Origin: Phymorhynchus buccinoides
Lineage: Eukaryota; Mollusca; Gastropoda; Neogastropoda; Raphitomidae
Assembly: GCA_017654935.2 (NCBI GenBank)
Contig: CM065687.1
Location: 20,046,042-20,110,041, forward strand
Direction of reading: 5' to 3'
DNA length: 64,000 bases
The translations under genes were made by a program, and so were the position numbers. The notes beneath the pieces were generated by a model. It was not told the origin of the DNA. It did no database searches and saw only the letters and a program-made list of their open reading frames with translations. Shown here piece by piece: positions 33,000 to 45,801 of the stretch (the first letter of the stretch is position 1; every line of letters begins with the position of its first letter).

Positions 33000-33195
33000 G
33001 GTGACACCTGGTTTCTAAAGCAGCTGTGAATCCCCCGAAGACGGGGTGTGGCTGCTCACGTGGTGGGGAAATACAAAAAACGGTCACATACGTAATGTTC
33101 TCATATGAAGCTAGTGCACTTGTGTCATATAGTGTTCAAGTGCTTGCGCTGTTGGGATGATCCCTGGAGTCTTTTAGCCAGGGTAAGCCAACAAC
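33000..33195. repeat. Dispersed repeat, inverse of 28880-29060
   Basis: CCCCGAAGACGGGGTGTGGC, TGCTCACGTGGTGGGG, GTTCTCATATGAAGC and CAAGTGCTTGCGCTGTTGGG align with the reverse complement of the copy 4 kb upstream. It is preceded by CATGTCTGCCGCTCGGTGAC, the inverse of the start of family R. Confidence 0.6.
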
Positions 33196-33504
33196 AACAC
33201 CAAAGCAGCTGTGGCATGTTTAGCCTGAAAGGGAGGCAAATGTCAATCAAAGAATACAAACATACAAACGCGTGCGCGCACGTGTGCACACACACACATG
33301 CAATGTGCAAACACGCGCGCATTCAGCCTGCATGCAACACTTAACAAACGCACGTGCGTGTCTACGCTCATGCACACACACATGCACACACGCACGCACA
33401 CAAACACATAGTTCGTCAACCTAACATCGTTCTGACAAGATGAAGGGAAGGTATTCGGAAAACTAAGTAGTTGTGGGCCTAACTATGATATACGCACGCA
33501 CGCG

Positions 33505-33505
33505 C

Positions 33506-33601
<96 letters not shown>

Positions 33602-33602
33602 T
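33505..33602. repeat. (GA)n microsatellite
   Basis: Almost pure GA of about 90 bp. The mirrored copy (53456-53525) is shorter and interrupted. Confidence 0.95.
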
Positions 33603-33744
33603 GTGAGTGTGTGTGTGTAATGCTAACACACATACACACAAACAATCACTCATTCACACACTGTCAAACATGTCAACAGATTATGTCATTCACTGATTCA
33701 GATATCAGTGATGAACAAACTCGAACCGACAGGTTTACAAAAAT

Positions 33745-34045
33745 CAAGAGGCAAAGCCTTCAAGGCTCACTCGAACAGATACATGTGGGACAACAACAAA
33801 CAAAGATTGAGGGGGGTGTCTAAAGTACATGATTGCCAATAAAATTTTAATTACAAATGAAACTATCTTTAATGGATACAACTATAAAATAAAATAAAAA
33901 CAAGAGGAAAAGCCTTCAAGGCTCACTCGAACTGGCACACGTGGGACAACAACAAAGATTGAGGGGGGTGTCTAAAGTACAAGATTGCCAATAAAATGTT
34001 AAAGTACAAATGAAACAATCGTTAATGGATACAACATTAAAAAGC
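33745..34045. repeat. Two tandem units of about 150 bp
   Basis: AAGCCTTCAAGGCTCACTCG, GTGGGACAACAACAAA and TTGAGGGGGGTGTCTAAAGT occur at 33753-33830 and again at 33909-33980. Both are followed by GATTGCCAATAAAAT and AATGGATACAAC. No function is visible. Confidence 0.75.
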
Positions 34046-34056
34046 AAAATATTTTA

Positions 34057-34135
34057 AAGTGCCCGTGCCGAGAATTGGACCCGGAACCATTGGCATGACA
34101 GACAGACACTCTACCAATGAGCTATCGAGGCTTTC
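34057..34135 (-). tRNA. tRNA-like pseudogene or SINE head (possible Asp GTC loop)
   Basis: On the minus strand: TAGCTCATTGGTAGAGTGT (D-arm/A-box-like), CTGTCAT (loop with GTC) and GGGTCCAATTCTCGGC (T-arm/B-box-like). T-stem pairing is good, but anticodon and acceptor stems pair poorly, and the T-loop has C where T55 is expected. It follows directly on the 150-bp tandem units. I regard it as a decayed tRNA or a tRNA-derived repeat, not a functional gene. Confidence 0.4.
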
Positions 34136-34404
34136 AGTGTTGATGAGTTGTTTTTTAACTCATGTTGCCTGTTGAATACTCTCTAACCCACTAATCTAAA
34201 ATGTTATATGTTTGCTATCTGTTTACAGTGTTGTTTTAAGTATTTAATTATTCAAATCCTTATTGTTTGAAAGCTTGCATAAACACCTATGTGTATTGAA
34301 AGTTTGAACAATGTACGCCTTCTATTTCCCGAGGCAATGCCAACGTTAAAGTTTGGAGATTAGACCAAGGACGCAACACATGCGCGCACACACACACAGT
34401 CACC

Positions 34405-34463
<59 letters not shown>

Positions 34464-35570
34464 CCGAACAACTATCATACTATAGACTCACTTAAAAAAT
34501 GAAGGTCACAGCCAAAAATGAAGGTCATAGGTCAAAGGTCAGGGTCACTGGCACTAAAAATGCTGCCGAATACCTGGCACGATAACGATTGAACGGAGGG
34601 ACCTAGGACGCTCACATTGTGCATGCAATTAGGTACTAAGAATATCTAGACCAAGTTCGAAAATGGTCATATGTCAAAGGTCAAGGTCACTGGACCAGAA
34701 AATGCTGCCGCGCGGCTGGTAGTCTAGCGTCTCAGCGCTCTAGTTCTGAGATACCTTTGCCAACCACTAAACAGGGTACAACCTCACACTGATCAATAAT
34801 AGCATATCTGTACATAGACAACCCTTGCATACACAACCAAAGACAAGCAGCACAAGCCAAAATTATTTCAGTAACAAATGATATAATACACAGTAGGAGG
34901 CGCTTGTCAAACTTGTCACGGCAACAGTCAATGAAAGCATCGAAGGACATAATTTATGGCCTCCCCCCTTTTTTGTGGGGTTGTTTTTTTTATCAAGAGA
35001 GGCCTTACAGCTACTACAGCTACCAATGATGTTTTTATTCTTTGTTGATCGTTCAGGAAAACAAAGTTTCCTGTCATATGAGCGCAATTGCGTCATGCTG
35101 CCGTTATACATTTAAGGAAAACAAAAGTTAGGCCCAGTATGCCCGTCTTCGGCTGTAGAAAATCGTTGTCGCTGTTTCTAGAACAAAGGCAGGCGAATCG
35201 AACCAGTAAGGCAGAAAGATAGTAGATGAAAGTAAGCAAAGGGAAAGGGCAGAGTGAAAAATGAGTAACAGATTAAAGGAAGTTGTAAGCACAGAACTTT
35301 CAGAAGGTGGATGAAATATTTTGTTCGAAAAGACCCCATCGGCCCCCCCTCGGTGGAATTAACGATTTTCGTGTCCATTATTATTATAACAAAGTTTCTG
35401 CGCATCGCAGGGCCTGAGTGCGCGTGGTCGCGAGGAAAACGAGGGTTCATGATTTAGTAGCCCATTCTGTACGTGAACGGTTGAGTTTAAGTAAGTACTT
35501 AAACTCACCTGGGGGTTAGGGAGTTTAGGGGGTTCAACACATACTTCGTCGGGTGGTTTGTTCCAGTAAA
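34136..35570. other. Intergenic; (TG)n/(CA)n tract and family R-like AAGGTCA segments, no gene seen
   Basis: (CA)n at 34408-34463. At 34500-34560 and 34670-34695 are AGGTCAAAGGTCAGGGTCAC and TCAAAGGTCAAGGTCACTGG, reduced relatives of family R. The remainder shows no exon or repeat I can define. Confidence 0.5.
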
Positions 35571-35783
35571 CAACAGTTTGTAGCAAAAACAAATCATATC
35601 TTACGTACCTATTTGCACCGCCCACTGACGTCCCCTTCATACATTTTACTCCAAGCTTAACCTATTCTTTCTCCCCACCCGTTAGGAAAAAAAGGAGTGA
35701 AAGAGATTAGCGAGAGAAAGAGATGGTGTGGGGGGTGGGGTGAGGGGCACATAATCATACAGCAACAATCTGAGTTTTACATG

Positions 35784-36337
35784 TCACCACTTCTTCAAAG
35801 CCTGCAGTTCTTTCAAATAGTTCAGCAGGACCAGCACCTTGACCCTGTTCACCCCGTACCCGTAGTGGGCCCCGTCAAAGCTCTCCACGCCCCCCGTGGC
35901 CGTCATGTTGAAGGTGTCCAACACGGCCACATCCCTCCAGGGCCGGAGATGCTCCTTCATCTTCTCGTTGAATTGGAACACGTGGTTTACACTCTGGTTC
36001 GGCAAGTTGGGGTTCTTCAACACCCCCCAGTGGTGTATCCCTGACCAGACGATCTGAGGCCACGGACGTTGATTCCTCTGTCGCAGCACGGGCTGCACGA
36101 CCTTCCTGAAGGTCTCCTGGGCTTGGAGTTTGCCGTGGAACCCCAGACCTATGACGGCCAGGCTGCGAGGTTTGTTGTACAGAGGAGACAGGTCGTGGCG
36201 GATGTCGTTGTTGTAAGCTTTGTTGATAAGGCGGAGATGGGTGTTGTGGCCGAGGCACACCCTGGCGTTCGTCTCCACCCAGTTTCGGCAAGTCTTCTCC
36301 GTGAACATGTAGATTCCTGAGCAGTTCTTCCTCAGAT
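35784..36337 (-). CDS. Gene B exon 4 (C-terminal half, frameshifted end)
   Basis: A 554-bp exon starting [20 protein letters not shown]. It carries [16 protein letters not shown] and [14 protein letters not shown]. After LLNYLK the frame differs from gene C because one base is missing (TTGAAAGAACTGC versus TTGAAGAGAACTGC). The original frame would continue into sequence similar to gene C's last ten codons. The same deletion is in the mirrored copy, so it is not a sequencing slip of one contig. Confidence 0.85.
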
Positions 36338-36839
36338 CTGCTCAAAACAGGCAAGCAAACAAAAATAACACTCATTAATATATATAATGTGATGGTACAA
36401 AAACAACAACAACAAAACAATAATGTGATGGTGATTGTCGGATCAGTGATCAATTAATGTAAGTCGAGGTGTCAAGCAATATGATGGTGATGATGTGGTC
36501 GATTACATAACGTTAATCACTTTGATAAAAGAAGGAGGAGAAAGAAAGGAAACAAACAAGCGAACTCAGAAAAGCAGCTACAGCTAAACACTCAAGTAAA
36601 CCCACAAAAATCAACTAAAAAAAGTGTATCCTTATCATTGGAGAGATTTTTAGCTCCTGCTCAGGCTCTAATATAGAAAACAAAAACACTGAAACAATGC
36701 AAACACTGTTGATGGAAACAACTTAACCCCAGTTTATATGCCTTTAATGTCTTCATAGCAGGTCCTGCATTCAGGGAAGGCGCTAACAAATCTTCCTGCG
36801 TCCAAATCCTATTCATTTATTCTCAGCGGATCTGGCGAT

Positions 36840-36937
<98 letters not shown>

Positions 36938-38120
36938 GGTGTGTGTGTTTATGTGTGTGTGTGTGTGTGTGTGTACATGCGTGCGTACATACAAGCATGT
37001 GTGTGGACACCAGGTATGACATACAGCTTTAAACAACAAGAGAAAGAGACTATGCATAGTATGCAGTGATGTTGGAAGTGGGGTAGGAAGTGAAAAAGAG
37101 GCTATCCGTCCACCGTCTTGGGATAAATCTAATAGAAATAGAACTTGGATGTTACATAATCTTTATCCCGAGATGGCGGTTGAGCCACTTCTTGTAAAAG
37201 GAAAATGGCGACAATAAACCAGCCATAGGCATAGTGGTATGGCATAGCCTACCTTCAGGAATCTTAGGGCTGAAAGCCCCACTGACATTATTCCCCTTGA
37301 CCATCATCAACAAAGCAGTGAAGATATGGCGGACGAAGGAATCGCCAACGAAAAACAGCGTAGAATCTTTCAACAGATGGCAGATTTCCTCCACAGACAT
37401 CTCTTCCAACTGGCATTCCAATTTATTCGGCCGCCATCTTGCATACTCTGCATGAAGGGGATTGCGCATGTCATAGCACTCTGAGCACGTGCACTCCTCT
37501 GTTGGTTGGTTCACGCAGCGGTTGTGGTAGCAACAGGGGTTGGCTCCTTCTGCGTCACACAGTGCTCGAAACCTGAGGACAACGATATACAAAAAGAAAG
37601 AAAGAAAGAAACTGAACTTCTGTTTTGAAGGTACATAACACCGGTCTTGGCTACATTACAGTAGATCCAGCTCCTGCCTGTGAAGTGTGAAAGTCAAATG
37701 CACAGAAGAACAACCCCAGTCTTCCTGAGAAAGGAAGGTCCAGGATTGTACATTATATCCTTCATTAAATGCAAGAACACGGCAATCAAGATTCAGTAAA
37801 CTGTCTGTTAAAAAAGGCACAATTGATAAATGATACATTATTCTGAGAACAGTGATGTTCAGTCTGGGTAATAGAACGCTATCCCATTAGCAAATATGAT
37901 GAAAATTAATAGGGCTTAACATCCGTGAACAATATCTGAATGCTAACTTTGAGCAATATTACAAAGGACACTGATCTGTTATCTCCCACGTTATCATCAT
38001 CATCATCACCATCACCATCATCATCATCTTTTTCATTCTTTAAACAATCACCACCATCACCATCATCAGCTATATTTTTTCTTCTTTCTTTACACAATCA
38101 CCACCACCACCATCATCGTC

Positions 38121-38168
<48 letters not shown>

Positions 38169-38222
38169 GGTTATATCTTCTTCTTCTTTCTTTACACCAC
38201 CACCACCACCACCACCACCACC

Positions 38223-38253
<31 letters not shown>

Positions 38254-40350
38254 CCATCAGTTATACCTTCTTCTTCTTGAATGCTACAAAACAGACATCA
38301 GCAGACAGGACTACCACAAACATTTACGTAATTCATTAAAATCTTGCAAAGAGTTCTATACGATCAAAGAAGAAAATAAGGATGAAAGCAAATTGAATGT
38401 CTATGAAACCAGAAAAAGAGAAGAAGGGATTAGAAGGGAAAAGAGAAAGGCTTACCATTTAGGGTGTTCACCGTCTTTTTCTTCGAAACTCACATTCCCG
38501 CACAGTCCATCGTTTCGCTGCAGACCATGGGGTATCCTGTGCTCCACTTCCCGTACCTGGACCCAACAGAACTTAATTAGTGAGCATCATTGCGATATAT
38601 TCTGATCAGGTCAGGTCAGCGAATGAGGACAACTAGGCCTCGCGGCCTCTTAATATGTCCTTTCTGATTATTTGTATTCTTTTTCATGATTGGCATGACG
38701 TAGGACGCTTTTAGATGTGTTAATCAAATACACATTTTAATTGTTGAATCTTGGGGTCTTTGTCGAGGAGGTTTTTGAACTGATTAAGAAGGTTAGGTGC
38801 CAATTTGATATGTGCTGGAAGATAATTCTATTATAAGTGATGGTGCATTAAAAAAACCCAAAAAACATAAGTCGCACAACAAACTTTTGAGCAAAAGCAG
38901 AAAAATAGTCATTAACCCTAAAGCTTTGTTCTCTACAAAAAATAAGAAAATATTACTCAAACTAAAGCACTTCATTACAGTTGTTAACGGTTCTTTCAGA
39001 TAAATGCTATTAATCATGTCTTTCCCATTTTGTTTTTAATTTAGTAATACATTACATTATTTGTAATATTATGGTATGGGTTATCTTTAAAATGATTTTG
39101 GACATCACTCTTGGGTTGATTCTTGGAAATTTATTTATGTGTGTGTATGTTTTTATATTTCTGTGCCCAAATGGGGTATGAAATAAATTTCTTGCCTTGC
39201 CTAAAAAGTGCAAACTTTCTTGCCTTGCCTAAAAAGTGCAAACTGCAAAGAAACCCTCTACGAAGAGCATTTTGCGTGTGCCCTCTTTAGGGTTGTTGAC
39301 ACAGGGATTTCACAAAGAGAACGAATAGGAACTGTTTGGAAAGAATTAAGGGGAGTAATTTCATGGTGTGTGGGAGTGATCTTGCCTAATTCAATCGGTC
39401 AAACAGGGCAAGTCACTCTACCATCAGCTCTCGTAGCCTATCGACTCGTGTGTTTGAGCAGACATACAGCACTTAGAACACCGCGCGTCATTCTAAAATA
39501 ATATGCCATTTATATTTGTACGTCACATTTTGCAAGTTTTATCAGTTTGTGGCCACTGGCCACCCCCAATTTTTTTTTTTTTAAATGTTTGCAAGTCGCT
39601 GACTCGCATCCTGCGGTTTCAAGCTTCGACGCCATTGTTGCATTGTTGCTATGGTATTTGACCGAGTAATGGAGGTAAACAACTCTAATTTTCACGAAGT
39701 GCTCTCCCCTAGTTTTTTCTCTCTGAAAACCGTCTATTAAATTTGGTGTAGTAGCATTGAACCTATAGATTTAAATGGAATGGACAGGAATCAGAACTTA
39801 AGAAATGACTTCATTTCATCCATTCATTAACAATTAATGTTGTGCATTTTACATAGGCTATAAGCATCCACTGAAGCTTTCCAAATTTAGGATTGTCAGA
39901 AACACTATCCTGGAGTGTTTATTTGTACACAAGTCAAAGACAAAGGTAATGTTTACATTTCGTGAAGAAACTTACGTGCTTCAGAAAGTCTTTCATCTTT
40001 CGGTCGTCGGATGACGACATAGGCAGTCGCTCCCAGCGCCCTTGAGTCATCGAGGCCATGACGTCATCGCAATGCACGTGATGAGCGAGGGCCACGGGAT
40101 GAGTCTCAGACAACGTGGAAGCATTTGCGAAGATGGTGCCTTGCTTGGGGGGATGGACAGGCGAGAATGTATCTGAAGAGCCCTCCCGCCAATGATTGTC
40201 GTATGATGACAAGGGATGATGATGATGGTGGTGAGACGAGAGGAACAACACGCAGAAGGTTGCCGTCAGCGCACATGCTAGGAGAAACAGCACCCACTTC
40301 CTCCGTTTAGAAGAGAGGCGTTTGCTGGTGCATGTGTACATCGTCGCCAT
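35784..40350 (-). CDS. Gene B: PC-esterase (SGNH/GDSL-like) type II membrane protein, four exons
   Basis: Exons on the minus strand: 40350-39976, 38556-38456, 37572-37253 and 36337-35784, phases 0, 2 and 1, all with AG/GT borders. They total 1350 bp, 449 residues. Order: short cytosolic segment, signal anchor [20 protein letters not shown], a His-rich stalk, Cys-containing exon 2 ([14 protein letters not shown]), the Cys-rich [29 protein letters not shown] with the nucleophile Ser (GDSF rather than GDSL), and [20 protein letters not shown] with the Asp/His pair. Predicted topology is Golgi-lumenal. Related families handle O-acetylation of glycans; the substrate here is unknown. A one-base deletion relative to gene C alters the last residues (ELQALKKW and stop). 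It is a tandem paralogue of gene C, 8.9 kb apart. Confidence 0.85.
36839..36976. repeat. (TG)n microsatellite in intron 3 of gene B
   Basis: About 130 bp of TG with a few interruptions. Val-Cys and Thr-His frames here are artefacts. The mirror copy at 50034-50142 is (AC)n with more interruptions. Confidence 0.95.
37253..37572 (-). CDS. Gene B exon 3 (Cys-rich segment and GDSF block)
   Basis: A 320-bp exon, G completing Trp, then [30 protein letters not shown] and [20 protein letters not shown]. It ends CCTGAAG before GTAGGC in phase 1. It aligns with gene C without gaps. Confidence 0.9.
37990..38280. repeat. (ATC)n/(ACC)n trinucleotide tract in intron 2 of gene B
   Basis: ATC and ACC repeats with three short TATATCTTCTTCTT interruptions give His- and Ser-rich frames. 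The tract lies between exons 2 and 3, so it is intronic. The mirror copy is at 48690-48980. Confidence 0.85.
38456..38556 (-). CDS. Gene B exon 2
   Basis: A 101-bp exon after TGGGTCCAG, encoding [20 protein letters not shown] and ending GEHPK plus TG of a split Trp, donor GTAAGC. It is four codons longer than in gene C. Confidence 0.8.
38918..39230. mobile_element. Approx 310-bp segment present only in the left arm (retroposon-like)
   Basis: The right arm joins GGGTTAATGAC directly to TGCACTTTTTA near 47790. The left arm has about 310 extra bp between the same flanks, ending GGGGTATGAAATAAATTTC then CTTGCCTTGCC repeats. TAAAAAGTGCAAACT is duplicated at its end. The AATAAA-type signal and short tandem tail suggest a retroposed LINE 3' end in intron 1 of gene B. 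Confidence 0.55.
39976..40350 (-). CDS. Gene B exon 1 (signal anchor, His-rich stalk)
   Basis: A 375-bp exon from [12 protein letters not shown] to FLKH, donor GTAAGT, phase 0. The start was chosen at CAAGATGGCGAC, which fits a TISU-type initiator and matches the position of the ATG in gene C. Six histidines follow the membrane span. The second half ([20 protein letters not shown]) is highly conserved with gene C. Confidence 0.85.
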
Positions 40351-40354
40351 CTTG
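40343..40354 (-). promoter_or_regulatory. TISU-like translation initiator at the gene B start
   Basis: CAAGATGGCGAC differs by one base from the TISU consensus SAASATGGCGGC, which marks genes with very short 5' UTRs and also binds YY1. It overlaps the chosen start codon. No TATA box lies at a fixed distance. Confidence 0.4.
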
Positions 40355-40359
40355 AATAC

Positions 40360-41809
<1,450 letters not shown>

Positions 41810-41810
<1 letters not shown>

Positions 41811-42200
41811 TTGATTCAGTGTTATGTATGTGAGTTCTGTTTCTGTGGTAGATTATTAGTTATTACACAGTATGGTGTGTTTTTGTATCCGCCTTGATTC
41901 AGAGTGTTATGTATGTCAGTTCTGTTTCTGTGGTAGATTATTAGTTATTACACAGTATGTTTTTGTATCCGCCTTGACTCAGAGTGTTATGTATGTGAGT
42001 TCTGTTTCTGTGGTAGATTATTAGTTATTACACAGTATGTTTTTGTATCCGCCTTGACTCAGAGTGTTATGTAGGCCTATGTCAGTTCTGTTTCTGTGGT
42101 AGATGATAAGTTATTACACAGTATGTTTTTGATCAGCTTTGATTCAGAGTGTTATGTATGCGAATTATGTTTATGTGGTACATGATTAGTTATTACACAG
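41810..42200. repeat. Tandem repeat, about 80-84-bp unit, five copies
   Basis: Units begin GACTCAGAGTGTTATGTATG and contain TTCTGTTTCTGTGGTAGATT and TTAGTTATTACACAGTATG. They degenerate at the right, just before the 49-bp array. Confidence 0.85.
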
Positions 42201-42219
42201 TAAAAAAAGAAAGAAAAAA

Positions 42220-45151
42220 AAGAGAGTGGGCATTACAGTATAATCAAATGTTTTTTGTTATGATTAAAGAGAGAGTGGGCATTACAGTATAATCAAGTGT
42301 TTTTGTTATGATTAAAGAGAGAGTGGGCATTACAGTATAATCAAGTGTTTTTTGTTCTGATTAAAGAGAGAGTGGGCATTACAGTATAATCAAGTGTTTT
42401 TTTGTTTTGAATAAAGAGAGAGTGGGCATTACAGTATAATCAAGTGTTTTTTGTTTTGAATAAAGAGAGAGTGGGCATTACAGTATAATCTGTTTTTTGT
42501 TTTGAATAAAGAGAGAGTGGGCATTACAGTATAATCAACTGTTTTTTTGTTTTGAATAAAGAGAGAGTGGGCATTACAGTATAATCAAGTGTTTTTTGTT
42601 ATGAATAAAGAGAGAGTGGGCATTACAGTATAATCAAGTGTTTTTTGTTATGAATAAAGAGAGAGTGGGCATTACAGTATAATCAAGTGTTTTTTTGTTC
42701 TGAATAAAGAGAGAGTGGGCATTACAGTATAATCAAGTGTTTTTTTGTTCTGAATAAAGAGAGAGTGGGCATTACAGTATAATCAAGTGTTTTTTGTTCT
42801 GATTAAAGAGAGAGTGGGCATTACAGTATAATCAAGTGTTTTTTGTTCTGAATAAAGAGAGAGTGGGCATTACAGTATAATCAAGTGTTTTTTGTTCTGA
42901 ATAAAGAGAGAGTGGGCATTACAGTATAATCAAGTGTTTTTTGTTCTGATTAAAGAGAGAGTGGGCATTACAGTATAATCAAGTGTTTTTTGTTCTGAAT
43001 AAAGAGAGAGTGGGCATTACAGTATAATCAAGTGTTTTTTGTTCTGAATAAAGAGAGAGTGGGCATTACAGTATAATCAAGTGTTTTTTGTTATGATTAA
43101 AGAGAGAGTGGGCATTACAGTATAATCAAGTGTTTTTTGTTCTGAATAAAGAGAGAGTGGGCATTACAGTATAATCAAGTGTTTTTTGTTATGAATAAAG
43201 AGAGAGTGGGCATTACAGTATAATCAAGTGTTTTTTTGTTATGAATAAAGAGAGAGTGGGCATTACAGTATAATCAACTGTTTTTTGTTCTGAATAGAGA
43301 GAGAGTGGGCATTACAGTATAATCAAGTGTTTTTTGTTCTGAATAAAGAGAGAGTGGGCATTACAGTATAATCAAGTGTTTTTTGTTCTGAATAAAGAGA
43401 GAGTGGGCATTACAGTATAATCAACTGTTTTTTGTTTTGAATAAAGAGAGAGTGGGCATTACAGTATAATCAACTGTTTTTTGTTCTGAATAAAAGAGAG
43501 AGTGGGCATTACAGTATAATCAACTGTTTTTTTGTTTTGAATAAAGAGAGAGTGGGCATTACAGTATAATCAACTGTTTTTTGTTTTGAATAAAGAGAGA
43601 GTGGGCATTACAGTATAATCAAGTGTTTTTTGTTCTGAATAAAGAGAGAGTGGGCATTACAGTATAATCAAGTGTTTTTTGTTCTGAATAAAGAGAGAGT
43701 GGGCATTACAGTATAATCAAGTGTTTTTTGTTCTGAATAAAGAGAGAGTGGGCATTACAGTATAATCAACTGTTTTTTGTTCTGAATAAAGAGAGAGTGG
43801 GCATTACAGTATAATCAATTGTGTTTTTTGTTTTGAATAAAGAGAGAGTGGGCATTACAGTATAATCAACTGTGTTTTTTGTTTTGAATAAAGAGAGAGT
43901 GGGCATTACAGTATAATCAAGTGTTTTTTGTTCTGAATAAAGAGAGAGTGGGCATTACAGTATAATCAAGTGTTTTTTGTTCTGAATAAAGAGAGAGTGG
44001 GCATTACAGTATAATCAAGTGTTTTTTGTTCTGAATAAAGAGAGAGTGGGCATTACAGTATAATCAAGTGTTTTTTGTTCTGAATAAAGAGAGAGTGGGC
44101 ATTACAGTATAATCAAGTGTTTTTTGTTCTGAATAAAGAGAGAGTGGGCATTACAGTATAATCAAGTGTTTTTTGTTCTGAATAAAGAGAGAGTGGGCAT
44201 TACAGTATAATCAAGTGTTTTTTTGTTCTGAATAAAGAGAGAGTGGGCATTACAGTATAATCAAGTGTTTTTTGTTCTGAATAAAGAGAGAGTGGGCATT
44301 ACAGTATAATCAAGTGTTTTTTGTTCTGAATAAAGAGAGAGTGGGCATTACAGTATAATCAAGTGTTTTTTGTTCTGAATAAAGAGAGAGTGGGCATTAC
44401 AGTATAATCAAGTGTTTTTTGTTCTGAATAAAGAGAGAGTGGGCATTACAGTATAATCAAGTGTTTTTTGTTCTGAATAAAGAGAGAGTGGGCATTACAG
44501 TATAATCAAGTGTTTTTTGTTCTGAATAAAGAGAGAGTGGGCATTACAGTATAATCAACTGTTTTTTTGTTTTGAATAAAGAGAGAGTGGGCATTACAGT
44601 ATAATCAACTGTTTTTTGTTCTGAATAAAGAGAGAGTGGGCATTACAGTATAATCAAGTGTTTTTTGTTCTGAATAAAGAGAGAGTGGGCATTACAGTAT
44701 AATCAAGTGTTTTTTGTTCTGAATAAAGAGAGAGTGGGCATTACAGTATAATCAAGTGTTTTTTGTTCTGAATAGAGAGAGAGTGGGCATTACAGTATAA
44801 TCAAGTGTTTTTTGTTCTGAATAGAGAGAGAGTGGGCATTACAGTATAATCAAGTGTTTTTTGTTCTGAATAAAGAGAGAGTGGGCATTACAGTATAATC
44901 AAGTGTTTTTTGTTCTGAATAAAGAGAGAGTGGGCATTACAGTATAATCAAGTGTTTTTTGTTCTGAATAGAGAGAGTGGGCATTACAGTATAATCAAGT
45001 GTTTTTTGTTCTGAATAAAGAGAGAGTGGGCAATACAGTATAATCTACTGTTTTTTTGTTTTGAATAAAGAGAGAGTGGGCATTACAGTATAATCAACTG
45101 TTTTTTTGTTTTGAATAAAGAGAGAGTGGACATTACAGTATAATCAAGTGT
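42220..45151. repeat. 49-bp minisatellite, about 60 copies, running into the assembly gap
   Basis: The unit is AAAGAGAGAGTGGGCATTAC, AGTATAATCAAGTG, TTTTTTGTTCTGAAT. The period is 49 (CATTAC at 44051, 44100, 44149). Variation is limited to T-run length, AAGTG versus AACTG, and TTCTG/TTTTG/TTATG. The array ends at the first N, so its true length is unknown. Confidence 0.97.
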
Positions 45152-45651
45152 NNNNNNNNNNNNNNNNNNNNNNNNNNNNNNNNNNNNNNNNNNNNNNNNN
45201 NNNNNNNNNNNNNNNNNNNNNNNNNNNNNNNNNNNNNNNNNNNNNNNNNNNNNNNNNNNNNNNNNNNNNNNNNNNNNNNNNNNNNNNNNNNNNNNNNNNN
45301 NNNNNNNNNNNNNNNNNNNNNNNNNNNNNNNNNNNNNNNNNNNNNNNNNNNNNNNNNNNNNNNNNNNNNNNNNNNNNNNNNNNNNNNNNNNNNNNNNNNN
45401 NNNNNNNNNNNNNNNNNNNNNNNNNNNNNNNNNNNNNNNNNNNNNNNNNNNNNNNNNNNNNNNNNNNNNNNNNNNNNNNNNNNNNNNNNNNNNNNNNNNN
45501 NNNNNNNNNNNNNNNNNNNNNNNNNNNNNNNNNNNNNNNNNNNNNNNNNNNNNNNNNNNNNNNNNNNNNNNNNNNNNNNNNNNNNNNNNNNNNNNNNNNN
45601 NNNNNNNNNNNNNNNNNNNNNNNNNNNNNNNNNNNNNNNNNNNNNNNNNNN
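45152..45651. other. Assembly gap, exactly 500 N
   Basis: A run of 500 unknown bases. The round number indicates a scaffolding join of unknown true size between two contigs rather than a measured gap. Confidence 0.99.
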
Positions 45652-45765
45652 AATAAAAAACATTGGGAAACAAAAATCCATATAACATCGAGCGCAGACA
45701 ACAAACAATACCGGTTCAGACTTCGTTTGGCGGGTAAAAAATGACATATCAATCAGCAACAACAA

Positions 45766-45801
<36 letters not shown>

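Noticed and set aside
34057..34135. Functional tRNA-Asp gene
   Set aside because: Acceptor and anticodon stems do not pair adequately and the T-loop is altered.
36839..36976. Val-Cys and Thr-His repeat frames over TG tracts (also 34400, 40950, 50040)
   Set aside because: Microsatellite artefacts, intronic or intergenic.
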